A stretch of DNA of 37,681 nt, taken from the NCBI GenBank assembly GCA_001604105.1, contig LVAQ01000004.1:139276-176956 (forward strand). The letters are read 5' to 3'. Shown here piece by piece: positions 35,702 through 37,681 of the stretch. The translations under genes and the position numbers were made by a program. How positions within the stretch are numbered: position 1 is the first letter of the stretch; each line of letters opens with the position of its first letter. The notes beneath the pieces were generated by a model. The model was not told the origin of the DNA and ran no database searches. It saw only the letters and a program-made list of their open reading frames with translations. Origin of the DNA: Clostridiales bacterium Firm_11 (GTDB lineage Bacteria > Bacillota > Clostridia > Christensenellales > Aristaeellaceae).

Positions 35702-36130
35702 CTACAGTGAAAACGCAACGGGACCAGCCGTCTCGAAATCCAGAATTACGAAAGCATCAGCCGTGTGGATCTCAAACACATCAAGCGTGTCTCCGATAGC
35801 TGCGATGGTTTCGTCATATCCCGGGATTTTTGCGGTAAACGCAGCCGACAGGTCTGCAATCGAGCGCTTGCTTTGCAGAACGATGGCATGGTTTGACCTT
35901 GCATGTTCAATCCCCTCATCTGGGATGGTAGTAAAGGCGATATGCTCATTTTCACGCAATTCCTCTACTTTTTGATTGCTTCGATCCGAAGCAAAATAGA
36001 GTACATCAAGCCGATCTGCATCGAAGCAGAAGTTGACAATGCGTACATTTGGCATGGTGCCAACGGCCGTGGCCAGTGCGATACGGTTCGCCTTGCTGAG
36101 CACCTGAAGATACGCCTGCTTGATATCCAT
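35702..36130 (-). CDS. Pyridoxamine 5'-phosphate oxidase-fold protein
   Basis: This 142-residue protein has the split-barrel flavin-binding fold of the pyridoxamine 5'-phosphate oxidase family, with NRIALATAVGTMPNVRIVNF near residue 15 and a second block DVLYFASDRSNQKVEELREN. Members bind FMN, F420 or heme and reduce varied substrates; this short type is common in anaerobes with no fixed role. AAGGAGGG precedes the ATG. It is divergent from a WYL regulator that probably controls it. Confidence 0.85.
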   Translation of the reverse strand: MDIKQAYLQVLSKANRIALATAVGTMPNVRIVNFCFDADRLDVLYFASDRSNQKVEELRENEHIAFTTIPDEGIEHARSNHAIVLQSKRSIADLSAAFTAKIPGYDETIAAIGDTLDVFEIHTADAFVILDFETAGPVAFSL

Positions 36131-36158
36131 AGAACACCCTCCTTAGCTATTTGCCCTC

Positions 36159-36203
36159 AGTATAACACCAATTGTTGACGACATACTGTCAGCAATGTAG
36201 AAT
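36159..36203. promoter_or_regulatory. Divergent promoters with a palindromic operator
   Basis: The plus-strand promoter is TTGACG (36175-36180), a 17-base spacer and TAGAAT (36198-36203). The minus-strand -10 box is TATACT (plus 36159-36164) with a poor -35. TTGACGACA-TAC-TGTCAGCAA (36175-36195) is an imperfect palindrome covering the plus-strand -35 and spacer, placed to affect both genes. Confidence 0.6.
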
Positions 36204-36224
36204 AATGAATGGAGGGATTTCGAC

Positions 36225-37190
36225 ATGAAAATCGAGCGTCTGCTGGCCATTGTCATGATACTGCTCTCAAAAGAAAGCGTAGTTGGCAAAGAACTTGCCG
36301 AGCGTTTTGATGTTTCGCTACGCACGATCTATCGGGACATTGCTTCTATCAACGAGGCGGGGATTCCGATAGTAACGTCCCCCGGCGTTGGCGGCGGTAT
36401 CGCAATGATGAAAAGCTACAAAGTAACAAAGGGTATCTTCACGCGAAGCGATCTCGCATCTATGATGATGGGGCTGGGTTTCGCCTCCAGCGCCTTTTCC
36501 CATGAAGAGATTGCGCACACGCTTGCGAAAATCGCCAGCATGGTACCAAAGGAACATGAACAGGAGATTGGCTTTCGCGCCAATCAAATCATGTTTGATG
36601 CTGCAGATTGGATAGGGGGATACAATCTGCGTCCAAAACTTGAGCAAATTCGTGCCGCGCTCGATGGGCGAAAGAGGCTGACTTTTCAATACTGGAATCG
36701 GCAAGGTGAAAAGACGTTGCGCGAGGTTGAGCCGCATCAGCTCCTGCTCAAGGCTAACCGTTGGTATCTCCAAGGTTTTTGTGTAAGGAAACAGGACTTC
36801 CGCCTGTTCAATATTTCCCGCATGGCAGAAATAGCCACCCAGGAGGGTACATTTACGCCACGGGCAATACCGCCCGCCTTCACTGCTTTTACCGATGCGA
36901 TGTCTAAGAAAACAAGCCCCATTGAGCTGATCGTGCGCGCGAGCGCCATGAACCGTATGCTGGATTATTGCAGGGAGGATTCCATCATGCCCGTGGATGA
37001 CGCGCACTACCGTGTATCCCTCGACTTCATCCAGGACGATTACGGGTATGGCATACTGATGAGTTTTGGTGCGGATTGTGTGTGTATCAATCCTATCCAT
37101 GTACGCGAAGAACTGACAAGGCGTTTGAAGCAAGCACTGCACGCCCAGCAAGCGCCGTCTTTTGTAGAGGGTTGTCATAAAGGGGAATGA
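36225..37190 (+). CDS. WYL-domain transcriptional regulator (YafY type)
   Basis: This 321-residue protein has an N-terminal DeoR-like winged helix (VVGKELAERFDVSLRTIYRD at about residues 19-38), a WYL domain (VEPHQLLLKANRWYLQGF at about residues 167-184) and a C-terminal WCX extension. Such regulators often sense small ligands or nucleic acids and control a divergent neighbour. GGAGGG precedes the ATG. It is divergent from the pyridoxamine-oxidase-fold gene and shares a palindromic control region with it. Confidence 0.92.
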   Translation: MKIERLLAIVMILLSKESVVGKELAERFDVSLRTIYRDIASINEAGIPIVTSPGVGGGIAMMKSYKVTKGIFTRSDLASMMMGLGFASSAFSHEEIAHTLAKIASMVPKEHEQEIGFRANQIMFDAADWIGGYNLRPKLEQIRAALDGRKRLTFQYWNRQGEKTLREVEPHQLLLKANRWYLQGFCVRKQDFRLFNISRMAEIATQEGTFTPRAIPPAFTAFTDAMSKKTSPIELIVRASAMNRMLDYCREDSIMPVDDAHYRVSLDFIQDDYGYGILMSFGADCVCINPIHVREELTRRLKQALHAQQAPSFVEGCHKGE

Positions 37191-37381
37191 TTCATCAACA
37201 ATGTGCAATCTGTTTTTCGGATGAATGGATGCGTCATGGTACGATTGCGCGGAAATCCTTGACGCTTTATGACTTTCTAGATTTCTTGGAGCGCATTGAA
37301 AACCAATGGCAAATTCATGATGTAGATTGTGAGTGCCTGCTACTTTCCGCAAGATGTGTAGTGGGAAGTCAGGCTTTATGA
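37187..37381 (+). CDS. Doubtful small frame after the WYL regulator
   Basis: A 64-codon frame overlaps the WYL stop by 4 bases. The product has five cysteines, no recognisable motif and no hydrophobic segment. The only ribosome-binding candidate, AAGGGG, is too close to the start. It may be read by coupling, or may be noise. Confidence 0.2.
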   Translation: MIHQQCAICFSDEWMRHGTIARKSLTLYDFLDFLERIENQWQIHDVDCECLLLSARCVVGSQAL

Positions 37382-37398
37382 GTGGTATTGATGGAAAC

Positions 37399-37430
37399 CA
37401 AAGACCTCGCCGGAATCGGCGAGGTCTTTG
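37399..37430. terminator. Strong terminator after the WYL regulator
   Basis: Fourteen bases (37399-37412) pair perfectly with 37417-37430 around a GAAT loop. TCTTTG follows on the plus strand and a T-run is present on the other, so it can serve both the WYL gene and the converging tRNA-Val. Confidence 0.75.
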
Positions 37431-37452
37431 TACCAACAAGGGTTGGTATTGC

Positions 37453-37529
37453 TGGTGGGATTAAATGGGCTCGAACCATCGACCTCCACGATGTCAACGT
37501 GGCGCTCTAACCAACTGAGCTATAATCCC
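37453..37529 (-). tRNA. tRNA-Val (GAC anticodon)
   Basis: On the minus strand the acceptor stem GGGATTA pairs with TAATCCC. The anticodon stem-loop CCACG-TTGACAT-CGTGG gives anticodon GAC. The T loop reads TTCGAGC and the 3' CCA is encoded (plus 37453-37455). The D-arm GCTCAGTTGGTTAGAGC is normal. Confidence 0.95.
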
Positions 37530-37554
37530 ATACGCATTATTCATAGCGAAGCGA

Positions 37555-37583
37555 ATTATACCACAACCATAACCATTTGACAA
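37555..37583 (-). promoter_or_regulatory. tRNA-Val promoter
   Basis: On the minus strand TTGTCA (plus 37578-37583), a 17-base spacer and TATAAT (plus 37555-37560) lie about 25 bases before the tRNA. Confidence 0.75.
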
Positions 37584-37681
37584 GTAGAAATCCGCGCCTG
37601 ATTTCAAAATATCATTTGCTGGCGGATTGAAAAAATAAGTGCAACAAAAGTAGCTCAATGAGCGGGGAACCTGTAAGATAG

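Overview
The window is about 37.7 kb of chromosomal DNA from a bacterium of the Bacillota, most likely class Clostridia. The evidence is an RNase J gene, a Firmicutes-type RpoB and RpoC, strong Shine-Dalgarno sequences, clear sigma-A-type promoters, TTG starts, and mid-GC DNA densely packed with ABC-importer operons. I cannot name the genus. No rRNA, CRISPR array, phage or intact insertion sequence is visible.

Layout. 1-730 holds no convincing gene. It contains two inverted copies of a structured, GC-rich repeat and a run of hairpins that ends at the RNase J terminator. 733-3503 carries RNase J and an RseC-like membrane protein, both on the minus strand. 3571-11169 is rpoB-rpoC with its own promoter, not attached to the usual ribosomal-protein genes, followed by a GNAT acetyltransferase. 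11937-12138 holds two tRNA-Ser genes. 12234-13055 is an alpha/beta hydrolase. 13100-14076 is gene-poor and seems to hold decayed coding sequence, possibly a transposase. 14077-17606 groups a TspO-like membrane protein, a class II photolyase and a DUF523 protein. 17720-19538 is a fetAB-like ABC exporter divergent from a PadR regulator.

19867-27338 is a sugar operon read on the plus strand: a FadR/GntR-type regulator with a perfect 18-bp operator, a binding protein, two permeases, a split transketolase, a small cupin and a Gfo/Idh/MocA oxidoreductase. A symmetric terminator at 27303-27338 separates it from a converging minus-strand operon at 27525-35199: a binding protein, two permeases, an ArsR-type regulator and two GH51 alpha-L-arabinofuranosidases. 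Neither importer has its own ATPase, so both probably share an MsmX/UgpC-type ATPase encoded elsewhere. Both binding proteins have a signal peptide but no lipobox cysteine, which is unusual for a single-membrane Gram-positive.

35702-37190 is a pyridoxamine-oxidase-fold protein divergent from a WYL regulator, with an imperfect palindrome between them. The window ends with tRNA-Val on the minus strand. Taken together, the right half looks like a plant-polysaccharide-feeding gut or rumen type lifestyle: arabino-oligosaccharides are imported and cut to arabinose inside the cell, and a second, unidentified sugar is imported and passed to a dedicated transketolase. The most unusual items are the structured inverted repeat at 1-539, the split-transketolase operon, the non-lipoprotein binding proteins, and an Asn in RpoB at the position where rifampicin-sensitive enzymes carry His526.
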